Assembly: GCA_027077805.1 (NCBI GenBank)
Contig: JALWTS010000031.1
Location: forward strand, 1-64,000
DNA: 64,000 nucleotides
Origin: Gammaproteobacteria bacterium
Lineage (GTDB): Bacteria > Pseudomonadota > Gammaproteobacteria > JABHGC01
Direction: 5' to 3'
Below the pieces are notes generated by a model. It had not been told where the DNA came from and searched no databases. It was given only the letters and a program-made list of their open reading frames with translations. This document shows positions 1 through 8,537 of this stretch, piece after piece; positions within the stretch are counted from its first letter, which is position 1; every line of letters starts with the position of its first letter. The position numbers and the translations under genes are program-made.

Positions 1-194
1 CCAATACCAACGCTGAGATTGACGTCGAATCAAAACAAGCCGAAACCGACACCGACGCTGAGATTGACGTCGAATCAAAACAAGCCGAAACCGATACCAA
101 CGCTGAGATTGACATCGAAGTTGAAGCCAAACAACCCGCAGACGTTCAACCACAACAACCTTCGCTTGAATCACAATCTACTGTGAATCAATAA
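1..194 (+). CDS. C-terminal end of an acidic tandem-repeat protein (partial)
   Basis: An open frame enters from the left edge (codons begin at base 3) and stops with TAA at 192-194. About 63 residues are visible. They are dominated by a 15-residue repeat, AEIDVESKQAETDTD, present in two near-identical copies followed by a decaying third, then a Gln/Pro-rich tail. The composition is acidic and polar with no hydrophobic core, so this looks like a disordered tail rather than an enzyme domain. Its last 17 bases overlap the end of the convergent CoaBC-like gene. The function cannot be told without the upstream part. Confidence 0.6.
   Translation, partial: NTNAEIDVESKQAETDTDAEIDVESKQAETDTNAEIDIEVEAKQPADVQPQQPSLESQSTVNQ
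12..116 (+). repeat. 45-bp in-frame tandem repeat
   Basis: Two units (12-56 and 57-101) differ only at the last few bases. A third starts at 102 and loses similarity after about 15 bases. The period is 45 bp, a multiple of three, so copy-number change would keep the reading frame. The array may continue left of the window. Confidence 0.85.
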
Positions 195-1440
195 TGATTT
201 GATAATTTTCTAAAAACTCGCCAATCCCCTCGGCAATCTGAGATTTACCAACCCAGCGCTGAGGGGGTTGTTGATTTTGTACGAGATAAGCCACTTGCTC
301 ACCAACTTCTTGAGCGTCTTCACCACGATTCGCAATCACAGCCTGATAAGCCAAAGTTTGAATTTTATGCTCAGCAATTTGTATCAACTGCTGATGTGAT
401 AAGCCTTCTTCATATTTAAATGTCACCATAAACAAATCAGGAAATTGCTGTCTTACCCATTCAACCACTTTTTTCGTTGCTTTAAGTTCAATTGAAGTTA
501 ATTGACCACCGCTGGGTGTTTTACCCGATAAAATTTGTTTTGGTTGATAATCTGCCACGGCTGCGGAAAAAATACCGACTTGATATTGACCTTGTTCTAA
601 TTGCTGTATTACCTGTTGATAATAGTCTTGATAATCTGAAAATCTAACACTAGGAAGCGCATATTTTGGCTGATAACAACCATGATGTAGTAAAAATACC
701 TCAGCCCCCTTTAAATACAAATTTTCCGCAATTTTACCGCCTAATTCACCTGTAAACTTAGTACTAATATGACGAATACTATCAATTTTCACAGGTGTTG
801 GCCCAGCAGTCACTAAAATAGATTGCCCTTTGAGTTTTGATTGGCTAGTGGTACGACATAAACTGGCAATAATAATCTCATTCTCTGCCAAATTATCTTT
901 ACCATATTGTTGTCTAGGCGGAATAATCACTACGCCCATTTGCTTTAATCGTTGCAATGAATGAATTAAAAGTTGATTATGCATACTGCCATGCAATGCT
1001 GGAGCAATTAAAATCTGGGTTTTACCTTGCTCCATACGCCCTAAAGCTGAGGCTAAGACACTGGACACTAAACTATCGGCAATTCCATTGGCAAATTTAT
1101 TAATCGTATTATAAGTTGCCGGTGCCACTAAATAAGCATCAAACTCTAATCCATCGCTTAAATGTTCCGCTTCCGCCGTTAATTGGGTAATCACCACATT
1201 TTGACTACACCATTTTAAAGTCTCTTCAGTGGTATAACGCAACGCCTCTGTAGAAGCAAATACATAAATTTCTGCCCCATAACGACGTAATTCCCGAATC
1301 AGTAAGGGTAATTTAATCACCGCAATACTCCCCGTCAGCAATAGGGCAATGGTTTTACCTTTTAAATAGTGATAATTAATCACAACCGCTTTATCGGTAA
1401 GCTCAGAACTTGCTGGAGCAGAAAAATCCCAAGCATTCAT
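178..1440 (-). CDS. Divergent CoaBC-like flavoprotein (phosphopantothenoylcysteine decarboxylase/synthase family)
   Basis: Two domains are recognisable. The N-terminal part is a CoaC-type flavoprotein (LLLTGSIAVIK, then APATYNTINKFANGIAD). The C-terminal part is a CoaB-type Rossmann domain (ILVTAGPTPVKID, then FSAAVADYQPK). Canonical CoaBC makes 4'-phosphopantetheine from phosphopantothenate. Several signature residues are altered here: the PxMNxxMW loop reads PALHGSMHN, the active-site Cys segment of CoaC is absent, and the RxISNxxSG motif of CoaB reads RHISTKFTG. The ATG at 1440 is preferred because it overlaps the upstream stop as ATGA; an in-frame ATG at 1461 is possible. It is last in the lpxD-hypothetical-coaBC-like operon. 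Family membership is firm, but the substrate is uncertain. Confidence 0.75.
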   Translation of the reverse strand: MNAWDFSAPASSELTDKAVVINYHYLKGKTIALLLTGSIAVIKLPLLIRELRRYGAEIYVFASTEALRYTTEETLKWCSQNVVITQLTAEAEHLSDGLEFDAYLVAPATYNTINKFANGIADSLVSSVLASALGRMEQGKTQILIAPALHGSMHNQLLIHSLQRLKQMGVVIIPPRQQYGKDNLAENEIIIASLCRTTSQSKLKGQSILVTAGPTPVKIDSIRHISTKFTGELGGKIAENLYLKGAEVFLLHHGCYQPKYALPSVRFSDYQDYYQQVIQQLEQGQYQVGIFSAAVADYQPKQILSGKTPSGGQLTSIELKATKKVVEWVRQQFPDLFMVTFKYEEGLSHQQLIQIAEHKIQTLAYQAVIANRGEDAQEVGEQVAYLVQNQQPPQRWVGKSQIAEGIGEFLENYQIIIDSQ

Positions 1441-1871
1441 AAAGGCAACCAACGTCGCCATACTGATTTTTGTTGTTTAGGACTAGGATAAATTAACTCA
1501 GGCAAATCAATGGGGGGTAATAATGAAATAATCCAAGCAGGCAAAGGCGGATTATCACTAGAACCACAAACCACGCCTAAGCGTTTTGGATGAAAAACTT
1601 TAATCATGCTTGGGTCGCTTAAAGAATCCACATATACAATACCACAATAATCTTCTTGGTGTTCCGAACGTAAGATTTTATCAATTTCATTAATAAATGC
1701 TTTTACTGAAACCTGCCCTTGTGCTTGTAGTGGTGGTGCTTGGCTTAAATCATAAAGATACCATTGCACTTGTGTTTGTGCCAAACTATCCCACAATTGA
1801 TCTAACTGCTCCCAACGCAATACGCCAGAAAAACGCCCTTTAAATTTTTGGTAAAATGGATTATTTTTCAT
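1437..1871 (-). CDS. Conserved-looking hypothetical protein, 144 aa
   Basis: I do not recognise this family. It is a soluble-looking protein with no signal peptide or membrane segment. It has an aromatic N-terminal half (FSGVLRWEQLDQLWDSL), a mixed alpha/beta middle (YCGIVYVDSL, KRLGVVCGSS) and a Pro-rich, basic C-terminus ending in WRRWLPL. Its start overlaps the end of lpxD by 11 bp, and its stop overlaps the preferred start of the CoaBC-like gene as ATGA. The three genes are therefore probably translated together. Nothing visible gives a catalytic role. Confidence 0.7.
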   Translation of the reverse strand: MKNNPFYQKFKGRFSGVLRWEQLDQLWDSLAQTQVQWYLYDLSQAPPLQAQGQVSVKAFINEIDKILRSEHQEDYCGIVYVDSLSDPSMIKVFHPKRLGVVCGSSDNPPLPAWIISLLPPIDLPELIYPSPKQQKSVWRRWLPL

Positions 1872-2934
1872 TGAAGTGATGTCCTATTTTTTTTAATAAC
1901 TTTTCCAAGTGTCGTAATTTACTACGCCACTGATATAATTTCTGGAAAACAGCCATATTTTTCATATATTGGGCAAACGGTTGCACGGGTGTGCTTGCAT
2001 ACATGCCAGATTTTAAAATATCTTGTGTTACCCCTGCCCGATGAACCAAAATCACATCATCGGTAATGCTTAAATGATCTAAAATTCCTGTTTGCCCACT
2101 GGCAATCACCCGTTTACCTAATTTTGTTGAACCTGCAATGCCTGTTTGGGCGACCAAAATACAATCTTGATCCACAAAGACATTATGGGCAATATGACAC
2201 AGATTATCAATTTTACAACCTGATGCGATACGAGTTTGTTTATAGGTTGCTCTATCGATAGTGCAATTCGCCCCTACTAAAACATTATCCTCAATGACAA
2301 CATTCCCTAATTGGGGGATTCTATGATGTTTGCCTTGTTGATCTTGTGCAAACCCAAAGCCTTCCGAACCAATCACTGTACCAGATTTTATGATGACTTG
2401 CTTACCAAGCTCGCAATTATAAGCAATAATAGCATTAGACTCGATTTTAGTCCCATCACCAATTATGGCATGATGTTCAATCACGGCATTCGCCATAATC
2501 ACCACATTGGCCCCCAATCTCACCTGTTCACCAATAACGGCATTAGGACCAATAATAATATCATCAGGTAAATTAACACTTGGATGAATAACGGCTGAGG
2601 AATGAATTTTCCCCCATTCCTTAGGCTTAACATGATAATCCACATAATGTTGCCGTAATAAAGCATGCGCCAACTTAACATTCACAGTTTCTAAAATATT
2701 GATATTTTTCGCCAATAAAGTAGGGATAAATTTAGTGCTAGTAACGACCACAGCAGGTAAACGTCGCATGACAATAGGTAGATAAGCCTTTTTATCTAAA
2801 AATACTAAATCACCCGCACCACAGTCTTCAACCGCTGTAATGCCAGTAATTAATTGATTTTCGTCCCCATAAATTGCGGTAATTAAACCACTTGAATGAA
2901 AATCCGCATAAATCTGTTGTATAGTTTTATTCAT
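1861..2934 (-). CDS. lpxD: UDP-3-O-acylglucosamine N-acyltransferase
   Basis: LpxD adds the N-linked 3-hydroxyacyl chain to UDP-3-O-acylglucosamine in lipid A synthesis, using acyl-ACP. The first about 100 residues form the uridine-binding domain. They are followed by a long run of hexapeptide repeats (left-handed beta helix) with the catalytic histidine region CHIAHNV, and a C-terminal helix (QYMKNMAVFQKLYQWRSK) that binds ACP. The ATG at 2934, preceded by AGGG, gives 357 residues, close to the family length; an upstream in-frame ATG at 3000 would run into the divergent gene. The gene stands apart from the usual bamA/fabZ/lpxA cluster, so it could be a second lpxD copy. Confidence 0.92.
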   Translation of the reverse strand: MNKTIQQIYADFHSSGLITAIYGDENQLITGITAVEDCGAGDLVFLDKKAYLPIVMRRLPAVVVTSTKFIPTLLAKNINILETVNVKLAHALLRQHYVDYHVKPKEWGKIHSSAVIHPSVNLPDDIIIGPNAVIGEQVRLGANVVIMANAVIEHHAIIGDGTKIESNAIIAYNCELGKQVIIKSGTVIGSEGFGFAQDQQGKHHRIPQLGNVVIEDNVLVGANCTIDRATYKQTRIASGCKIDNLCHIAHNVFVDQDCILVAQTGIAGSTKLGKRVIASGQTGILDHLSITDDVILVHRAGVTQDILKSGMYASTPVQPFAQYMKNMAVFQKLYQWRSKLRHLEKLLKKIGHHFNEK

Positions 2935-2993
2935 AAATAGCCCTGATATGTTAAAATGAGAGAAGCAACACAAAAAAAGAGCGATGTCCCTTA

Positions 2994-4289
2994 ATGGCAA
3001 CCATAAGAATCATATTATTTCTCTGTATTCAAGGTATTTTAGTCATCTTACCTGCAACCTGCATATTATTAATGCTACAGTCTCAGCCATTAATTATAGC
3101 CGCTTCAATCACAGCATCCGATATTGATCAAGCAAAACACTTTATTCAACATCATCAACAGCAAAGACAATCAAAGCAATTTAAAGTTTCGGCATCTGAA
3201 AAAGACTTAAATAGCTTATCGGCACTTTTACACCAACAATATCGACTACTAGCCATTGAATTTAAAATGCACACTAATGCTTTAGATGTTTTTTTTACGA
3301 TTTCACTCCCTAAAAATGCCCTTGGCAATTATATTAACGGTCATGCGGTAATATTACCGTCTAATCAAGGCTTAAAATTTTCGCATTTAAAATTAGGGCA
3401 ACTGGAATTTTCTTCGCAATGGTTAGCGGGTATTCAAAATATACTGTCAGAAACTTGGTTTCCACCAATTTTACAAAATATTAAACGCATTGCCTTTCAA
3501 AACCAGAAAATTTTTGTTCAATATCAAGCCCTAAAAATTGATAAGATCAAAAAAATTTTAAACAAGCACTTAGCGATTCAAGTTAAAGTCCCGATTCATG
3601 TGATTAATTTGTACTATCAAAAATTAGTTGCCATTGTAAAACGCCGTCCTAGTTATTATCCTACCTCATTAAGCTATTTTATTGGCAAACTAATGCACTA
3701 TTCTAAAAATCAATCGAACTATGATGCCATAACAGAAAATTATGCCAGTATTTATGCTTTAGCACTTTACTTTGGAGATAGACGTTTAGCTAAGCTCATG
3801 CAATTTCAACGCAATCCATTGCCTGAGAGGGAAATGCTTAAAAAAACCACTTTAAGAAAACGCCAAGATTTAATGCAACATTTTATTATTTCAGCGGGTT
3901 TAACCCTACTTATCACGCCTAAGTTAGCCGATGACATCGGATTTTTAAAAGAACTCGATGACACCAATCCCTCAGGCTCTGGCTTTAGTTTTAAAGATTT
4001 AGCAGCGGATCAAGCCGGAATCTATTTTGCCAAGTTTGCGGTTTCATCGGAAAATAATGCACAACATATGCAACAATTATTAGCGAATCGTCAAGATGAA
4101 CAATTATTTTTTCCAGACATTACTGGATTACCCGAAAAATTATCCACCCAAGAATTTAATCAGAATTACCAATATATTGGCAGTATAAAATATCTTACTA
4201 TGTTAGAAAATATTAAACGTCGTATTCAAAGACGTACCTTATATCATCCCTATCCGAAACCGAAAGCACACCTTAGTTTGCCCAAATAA
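2994..4289 (+). CDS. Uncharacterised membrane-anchored or exported protein, 431 aa
   Basis: Residues 1-37 form a strong hydrophobic signal anchor (IRIILFLCIQGILVILPATCILLML). The rest is predicted to lie outside the cytoplasm and is rich in Gln, Lys and Ile. A stretch near residue 340 (FKDLAADQAGIYFAKFAV) resembles segments of uncharacterised gammaproteobacterial proteins, but I cannot assign a function. It is divergent from lpxD across about 60 bp and lies upstream of grxC in the same direction. A link to the envelope is an inference from the signal sequence and neighbour only. Confidence 0.75.
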   Translation: MATIRIILFLCIQGILVILPATCILLMLQSQPLIIAASITASDIDQAKHFIQHHQQQRQSKQFKVSASEKDLNSLSALLHQQYRLLAIEFKMHTNALDVFFTISLPKNALGNYINGHAVILPSNQGLKFSHLKLGQLEFSSQWLAGIQNILSETWFPPILQNIKRIAFQNQKIFVQYQALKIDKIKKILNKHLAIQVKVPIHVINLYYQKLVAIVKRRPSYYPTSLSYFIGKLMHYSKNQSNYDAITENYASIYALALYFGDRRLAKLMQFQRNPLPEREMLKKTTLRKRQDLMQHFIISAGLTLLITPKLADDIGFLKELDDTNPSGSGFSFKDLAADQAGIYFAKFAVSSENNAQHMQQLLANRQDEQLFFPDITGLPEKLSTQEFNQNYQYIGSIKYLTMLENIKRRIQRRTLYHPYPKPKAHLSLPK

Positions 4290-4326
4290 CTGAAATAACA
4301 ACCTATCTAAATAAGGAAATAACGTT

Positions 4327-4584
4327 ATGCCGACTATTACGATTTATACAACTGCGATTTGTCCTTATTGTGTCAGAGCAAAACGCTTGCTAAAACAAAA
4401 ACAAGTCAATTATCAAGAGATTCGGATTGATTTGAACCGTGATAAAATCCAAGAAATGATACAACTTAGCAAACGCACCACCGTGCCTCAAATTTTTATT
4501 GGGAATTATCATGTTGGCGGTTGTGATGAGTTGTATATGTTAGAACGTGAAGGTAAATTAGATTCATTACTAAACAATGATTAA
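4327..4584 (+). CDS. grxC: Glutaredoxin 3
   Basis: This 85-residue thioredoxin-fold protein has the dithiol motif CPYC (residues 12-15), the cis-proline TVPQIFI and the glutathione-binding GGCDEL segment. It reduces protein disulfides and mixed disulfides with glutathione in the cytoplasm. Its length is normal for GrxC. AAGGAAA lies about eight bases before the ATG. It sits 19 bp ahead of hslR and is probably co-transcribed with it. Confidence 0.95.
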   Translation: MPTITIYTTAICPYCVRAKRLLKQKQVNYQEIRIDLNRDKIQEMIQLSKRTTVPQIFIGNYHVGGCDELYMLEREGKLDSLLNND

Positions 4585-4603
4585 TATAATATAATGTAAT
4601 GCA

Positions 4604-5011
4604 ATGACAAGCACTACCACAAATACTGAAAAAATACGCCTAGATAAATGGTTATGGGTTGCTCGTTTTTTTAAAACCCGAAAGCTTGCACTAGAGGCAA
4701 TTCAAGGGGGAAAAATACGTGTTAATGGTCAAAAACCGAAACCGAGTAAAGAAGTAAAAATTGATATGATGATTGAAATTCATAACGCCTCCTATCAATG
4801 GAATATCAAAGTCTTACAATTATCAAAATATAGAAAAAGTGCGAAAGAAGCACAATATCTCTATCAAGAAACCGATGACAGTGTTGCCAAAAGACAAGCA
4901 CAATTAGATCAACGACAACAGCAAGCTCAAGCCCAGCCTCCCGAAAAAAGACCGAATAAAAAACAACGTCGTCAAATCCATCAATTGAAACGAGAACAAT
5001 CCAATGGATGA
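4604..5011 (+). CDS. hslR: Heat-shock protein 15, S4-domain ribosome-recycling factor
   Basis: The N-terminal S4 RNA-binding domain (IRLDKWLWVARFFKTRKLA, residues about 10-70) is followed by a basic, Gln-rich C-terminal extension. Hsp15 binds free 50S subunits that still carry a peptidyl-tRNA and helps rescue them. The length of 135 matches E. coli HslR closely. The last 8 bp overlap the next gene, which indicates translational coupling. Confidence 0.92.
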   Translation: MTSTTTNTEKIRLDKWLWVARFFKTRKLALEAIQGGKIRVNGQKPKPSKEVKIDMMIEIHNASYQWNIKVLQLSKYRKSAKEAQYLYQETDDSVAKRQAQLDQRQQQAQAQPPEKRPNKKQRRQIHQLKREQSNG

Positions 5012-5453
5012 AGAAGCCTATCAATCGGTTTTTAATGATGTTAACCCGAATGCTTGCGTTTATGAAAAAACCATCTTACAAAACAAAGCTCAATGCCAAT
5101 ATTCAAAACGCTTTTTTTTAGCAGAAAGAGAAGGCGTCAGTTGCCAATCAAATACAGCAAGGGACCAATGCCAGCAATTAATAGAATTATTAAAGGAAAA
5201 TGCGGTATTTGCCTTAAAACTGCATCATCATTATGGTGAACTACCGCATGCCAAAGCCATTAAAATTCAAGTAGGCGGATTATTAGGCATTAGTCAACTA
5301 CTGAACATTCCAACTGATAGCGACCCACCTATTGCCAATATTTACCAATTAATCCAACAAGCGATTCAACAATATCATAGTTTAGAGCAACTGCCTTTTT
5401 CGGAAATTATGCCAGCTATCTCGGCGTTTAAGGGTCGTAGTTCTAGGCGTTGA
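5004..5453 (+). CDS. Hypothetical protein with four N-terminal cysteines, 149 aa
   Basis: I do not recognise a named family. Cysteines at about residues 18, 31, 47 and 55 lie in the first third, and the remainder (KAIKIQVGGLLGISQLLN and IYQLIQQAIQQYHSLEQLPF) looks helical. Four cysteines in a small soluble protein suggest metal or iron-sulfur binding, but no standard spacing is present. It overlaps hslR by 8 bp and ends 89 bp before the convergent kinase gene. Confidence 0.7.
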   Translation: MDEEAYQSVFNDVNPNACVYEKTILQNKAQCQYSKRFFLAEREGVSCQSNTARDQCQQLIELLKENAVFALKLHHHYGELPHAKAIKIQVGGLLGISQLLNIPTDSDPPIANIYQLIQQAIQQYHSLEQLPFSEIMPAISAFKGRSSRR

Positions 5454-5542
5454 TTTGTGAGTAGTTCAGCAAGAAGCAGAAGCCAGTCCCTTCTACGCTT
5501 AGGAAATACGGCGAAGTTTTACGGCACATTGAATCAAAGCGA

Positions 5543-7483
5543 TTAATCGTCCCTAACCAAACGAAACCCCAAACCCGAATTTTTAAAATCAGGATTATTT
5601 CTACCTCTATCTGCGGCACGCAACCATGAAGGATTATCCATCCAAGAACCGCCTCGTTTTACTCGCTTGCCTCTGTCTTTTGAATGAGCAACTTTTAACT
5701 CTTGACCATTATAATCCTCATGATAAGTTGATGCCGTCCATTCCCAAACATTCCCTAACATTTCATATAAGCCAAATGGATTGGGTTCAAAACTGCCTAC
5801 AGCAACCGTTTTTTGCCGAAAATTCCAAGTAATCGGACAGTTGACACAACCTGTATTGCCATTATAGTTGGCTTGATCGGTATTAATACTTTCACCGGTA
5901 TAATAAGGTGTTGTTGTACCACCTCTGGCCGCATATTCCCATTCGGCTTCAGTGGGTAAACGATAAGTATTACCACTACGTCGATTGAGTTCTTTAATAA
6001 AATCTAATACCTCATTCCATGAAACATTTTCAATGGGACATAATTCATCTTCATGAAATTGTGCGGGATTTCTTAACATGATCTTCCACCACTGTCTTTG
6101 GGTAATCGCATATTTTGCCATCCAAAACCCTTTGACTGAAACAGGATGTTGCCTTTCTTCAGAATTACGTTCAGGATCGGATTTTGGACTTCCCATCAAA
6201 AAACGTCCTTGAGGAATATATAATAATTCCATAGCAATGGTTTTTTCCAATAAAGGCTGATCGTAATTCGTCGCCACTGGTAAGACATCTAATTTACCTG
6301 CTTTATCTGATTCTTCACCCTCTTGAATGGCATTCAAATTATCTGGTTGATCTGGTTTATCGGCTTTAATGGAAGTATGCGTAGTTATACTTGAATTGAT
6401 TTGATAATGACGTGGCGACGTATGCCCCTCCTCATCTTCATTAATTTCATCAATGTTTAACCCTAAATTAGGATCAGTTTGTTCAAAACTACTCACGTCC
6501 CCATCTAATACTAATTGCTCAACTAAATTAGCCACTGCCTCATTTTCTTGTTGTGAGGCTAATATTTCTACGGCGTTTTCGGTCGGTTTCGCTTGGATTT
6601 GTGGTAAAGCAAGTCGCCACGTTGCAATCTGTTGGGGACGTTCTTTGGCAATGACGATTAACGCTTGATCAACGGACTGTAATAATTCATTGGAATACCG
6701 CCCTCCTTGTAAACTCATGGCAGGAATTAAGGGATCAGGATCACCTGCCATTTTAGCCGCCCCTCTTAAACTGGACTCCATTGGCTTTTTCCCCATAATG
6801 GCTTGATAAATTACCGCACCTAAGGCATAAATATCTGACCAAGGACCTTGTTGTTTGGCATCTTGATAATATTGTTCAAAGGGTGCATAACCTGGGGTTA
6901 ACATTGAAGTCATAGTATTCGTATGATTGTTTAATGCCGTTCGTGCTGAACCAAAATCTAATAATACGGGCGAACCATCTTTGCGGATGTAAATATTGGC
7001 AGGTTTAATGTCTCTATGAATAATATTGCCTTGGTGTAAAACTTCTAAACCATCTAATAATGGAAATAAAATATTTAAAATCGCTTGTTCGGATAAAGTG
7101 CCACGACGTTTAAATACTTCATGCAAACTTTCCCCCTCTTCATAATCCATTAGCATATAAGCCGTATTATTCGTCTCAAAAAAATCATAGACTCGCACAA
7201 TATTAGGATGCTTAAATTTGACTAGGGTTTTCGCTTCTTGTAAAAATCGGGAAATTCCCCATAAAAATGCGTCCTCATGCAGTTCTGATCTTGGTTCTAC
7301 TGTCGTATTTTGCCGCCCTGCTAAATCGGCGGGTAAATATTCTTTAATGGCCACTAAGTGATCCAAACGCATGTTTTTTGCAAGATAGGTAATACCAAAA
7401 GCCCCTTGCCCTAAAACCCTTTCAATTCTATAACCTTGTAACTTAGACCCTAGTGCTAAGGCATCCTTAAAGCGTTTCGCCAA
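5543..7483 (-). CDS. Ser/Thr protein kinase fused to an FGE-sulfatase-like domain
   Basis: Residues about 17-290 form a Hanks-type kinase with a glycine loop (GQGAFGITY), VAIK lysine (K47), HRDIKPAN catalytic loop and LLDFGSAR. A disordered acidic linker (about 295-415) follows. Residues about 420-646 are a formylglycine-generating-enzyme-like domain (IPQGRFLMGS, YRLPTEAEWEYAARGG, GNVWEWT, RGGSW, LGFRLV). The segment that carries the two catalytic cysteines in true FGE has none here, so the domain is probably a ligand- or protein-binding module. There is no membrane segment. GGAGG stands seven bases before the ATG. Such kinase-FGE fusions are common in large sulfur bacteria. Confidence 0.92.
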   Translation of the reverse strand: MAKRFKDALALGSKLQGYRIERVLGQGAFGITYLAKNMRLDHLVAIKEYLPADLAGRQNTTVEPRSELHEDAFLWGISRFLQEAKTLVKFKHPNIVRVYDFFETNNTAYMLMDYEEGESLHEVFKRRGTLSEQAILNILFPLLDGLEVLHQGNIIHRDIKPANIYIRKDGSPVLLDFGSARTALNNHTNTMTSMLTPGYAPFEQYYQDAKQQGPWSDIYALGAVIYQAIMGKKPMESSLRGAAKMAGDPDPLIPAMSLQGGRYSNELLQSVDQALIVIAKERPQQIATWRLALPQIQAKPTENAVEILASQQENEAVANLVEQLVLDGDVSSFEQTDPNLGLNIDEINEDEEGHTSPRHYQINSSITTHTSIKADKPDQPDNLNAIQEGEESDKAGKLDVLPVATNYDQPLLEKTIAMELLYIPQGRFLMGSPKSDPERNSEERQHPVSVKGFWMAKYAITQRQWWKIMLRNPAQFHEDELCPIENVSWNEVLDFIKELNRRSGNTYRLPTEAEWEYAARGGTTTPYYTGESINTDQANYNGNTGCVNCPITWNFRQKTVAVGSFEPNPFGLYEMLGNVWEWTASTYHEDYNGQELKVAHSKDRGKRVKRGGSWMDNPSWLRAADRGRNNPDFKNSGLGFRLVRDD

Positions 7484-7522
7484 TGTTATCCTCCATTATT
7501 ATGTGTTGCGACAAAACTAAAT

Positions 7523-8461
7523 TTAAATGGTTTCTAAGTAAATTTGTTCTGGCGTGATTTGATATTGTGATAACAATTCTAAACATCCTGTTTTAAGCGG
7601 TTTCGGTATCACTAAATACAGTCTAGCCATATTTAAATGGTGATGTTGTTGTAATATTGTCTCGATTTGATTTAATAATTCCGCATCAGTGCTGTTAATC
7701 TTGGCAAATTGGAAATTATCTAAAGCATCTTCCCACATGCGACAATAATTATTTAAATAGAAATCGTGTTTAGATTCTGCTAACCAATACAAAGACACCG
7801 ATTGCTCGTAATCTAATGCAATTAAATGCTCAATAATACTTTTAAGTCTAGCAAAACCTGTTTTATAGGCTAATAAAATCACTGATTGCCTATAATCATC
7901 CTCCCAAACAAAATGACCCATTGGCCCTTCCACCACTACAGGTTCTGAACGACGCAATTTTTTAAACGGAAGGTTTTGATTTAAGTCCAGATGAAATTGC
8001 AATTGCTTACCATTACAAGGACAACTCGCAATCGCTTGACCTTGTAACCCCCCCCCTAAAAATATCAGATTCACATCTTGTCCTGCCAAAAAACGCAAGG
8101 CTTTTGAACGTGGCGTGCGTAAATATAAAATTAAATAATGTGCAATATAGTCTAGTTTGGCAACTTTTGTTTGAATCCGTTGCCAAGGAATATCATCAAC
8201 ACTATGAGCTTCAGTGGTTTCAATCACTAAATCACTGCATGCTTGATAACTACACAATAAAATTTCATTATCCGCTAAGTGATAATCATGATGTTGCCAC
8301 TTTTTAACCTGACCTTGAATCAAGTTTGCCTTACACTCACCACAATTACCATTGTTACAGCCGTAACCTAAAGATAATCCTGCTCTAACCCCCGCATCTA
8401 ATAAACTTTCATTGCCATAGGTTTCAAATTGACGGCCACTTGCAATAATTTTAACCTGCAT
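7523..8461 (-). CDS. [2Fe-2S] ferredoxin-flavin reductase fusion, degenerate flavin site
   Basis: The N-terminal plant-type ferredoxin domain carries CNNGNCGEC and a fourth Cys in LLCSYQ. The C-terminal part has the FNR fold, with a nucleotide-binding element KTGFARLKSIIEHL. The layout matches CDP-6-deoxy-glucoseen reductases and oxygenase reductases. The flavin motif RxYS is replaced by QGQA (LQGQAIAS), and the GGTG of the nucleotide site has become YKTG. The ATG at 8461 directly precedes the ferredoxin strand; a start at 8500 would add an unneeded leader. A run of nine G residues in the coding strand encodes Gly-Gly-Gly just before the altered motif. The electron partner is unknown. Confidence 0.8.
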   Translation of the reverse strand: MQVKIIASGRQFETYGNESLLDAGVRAGLSLGYGCNNGNCGECKANLIQGQVKKWQHHDYHLADNEILLCSYQACSDLVIETTEAHSVDDIPWQRIQTKVAKLDYIAHYLILYLRTPRSKALRFLAGQDVNLIFLGGGLQGQAIASCPCNGKQLQFHLDLNQNLPFKKLRRSEPVVVEGPMGHFVWEDDYRQSVILLAYKTGFARLKSIIEHLIALDYEQSVSLYWLAESKHDFYLNNYCRMWEDALDNFQFAKINSTDAELLNQIETILQQHHHLNMARLYLVIPKPLKTGCLELLSQYQITPEQIYLETI

Positions 8462-8537
8462 AATCTCGCTTACCCAAGATAATATTACCTTGTTAAGCAT
8501 AGGCTAAGTTTATGATAGAGGCAAATTTAAACCTATA

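Noticed and set aside
2311-2571. Plus-strand 86-codon frame within lpxD
   Set aside because: It is antisense to the hexapeptide repeats of lpxD, whose periodic codons produce the open mirror frame.
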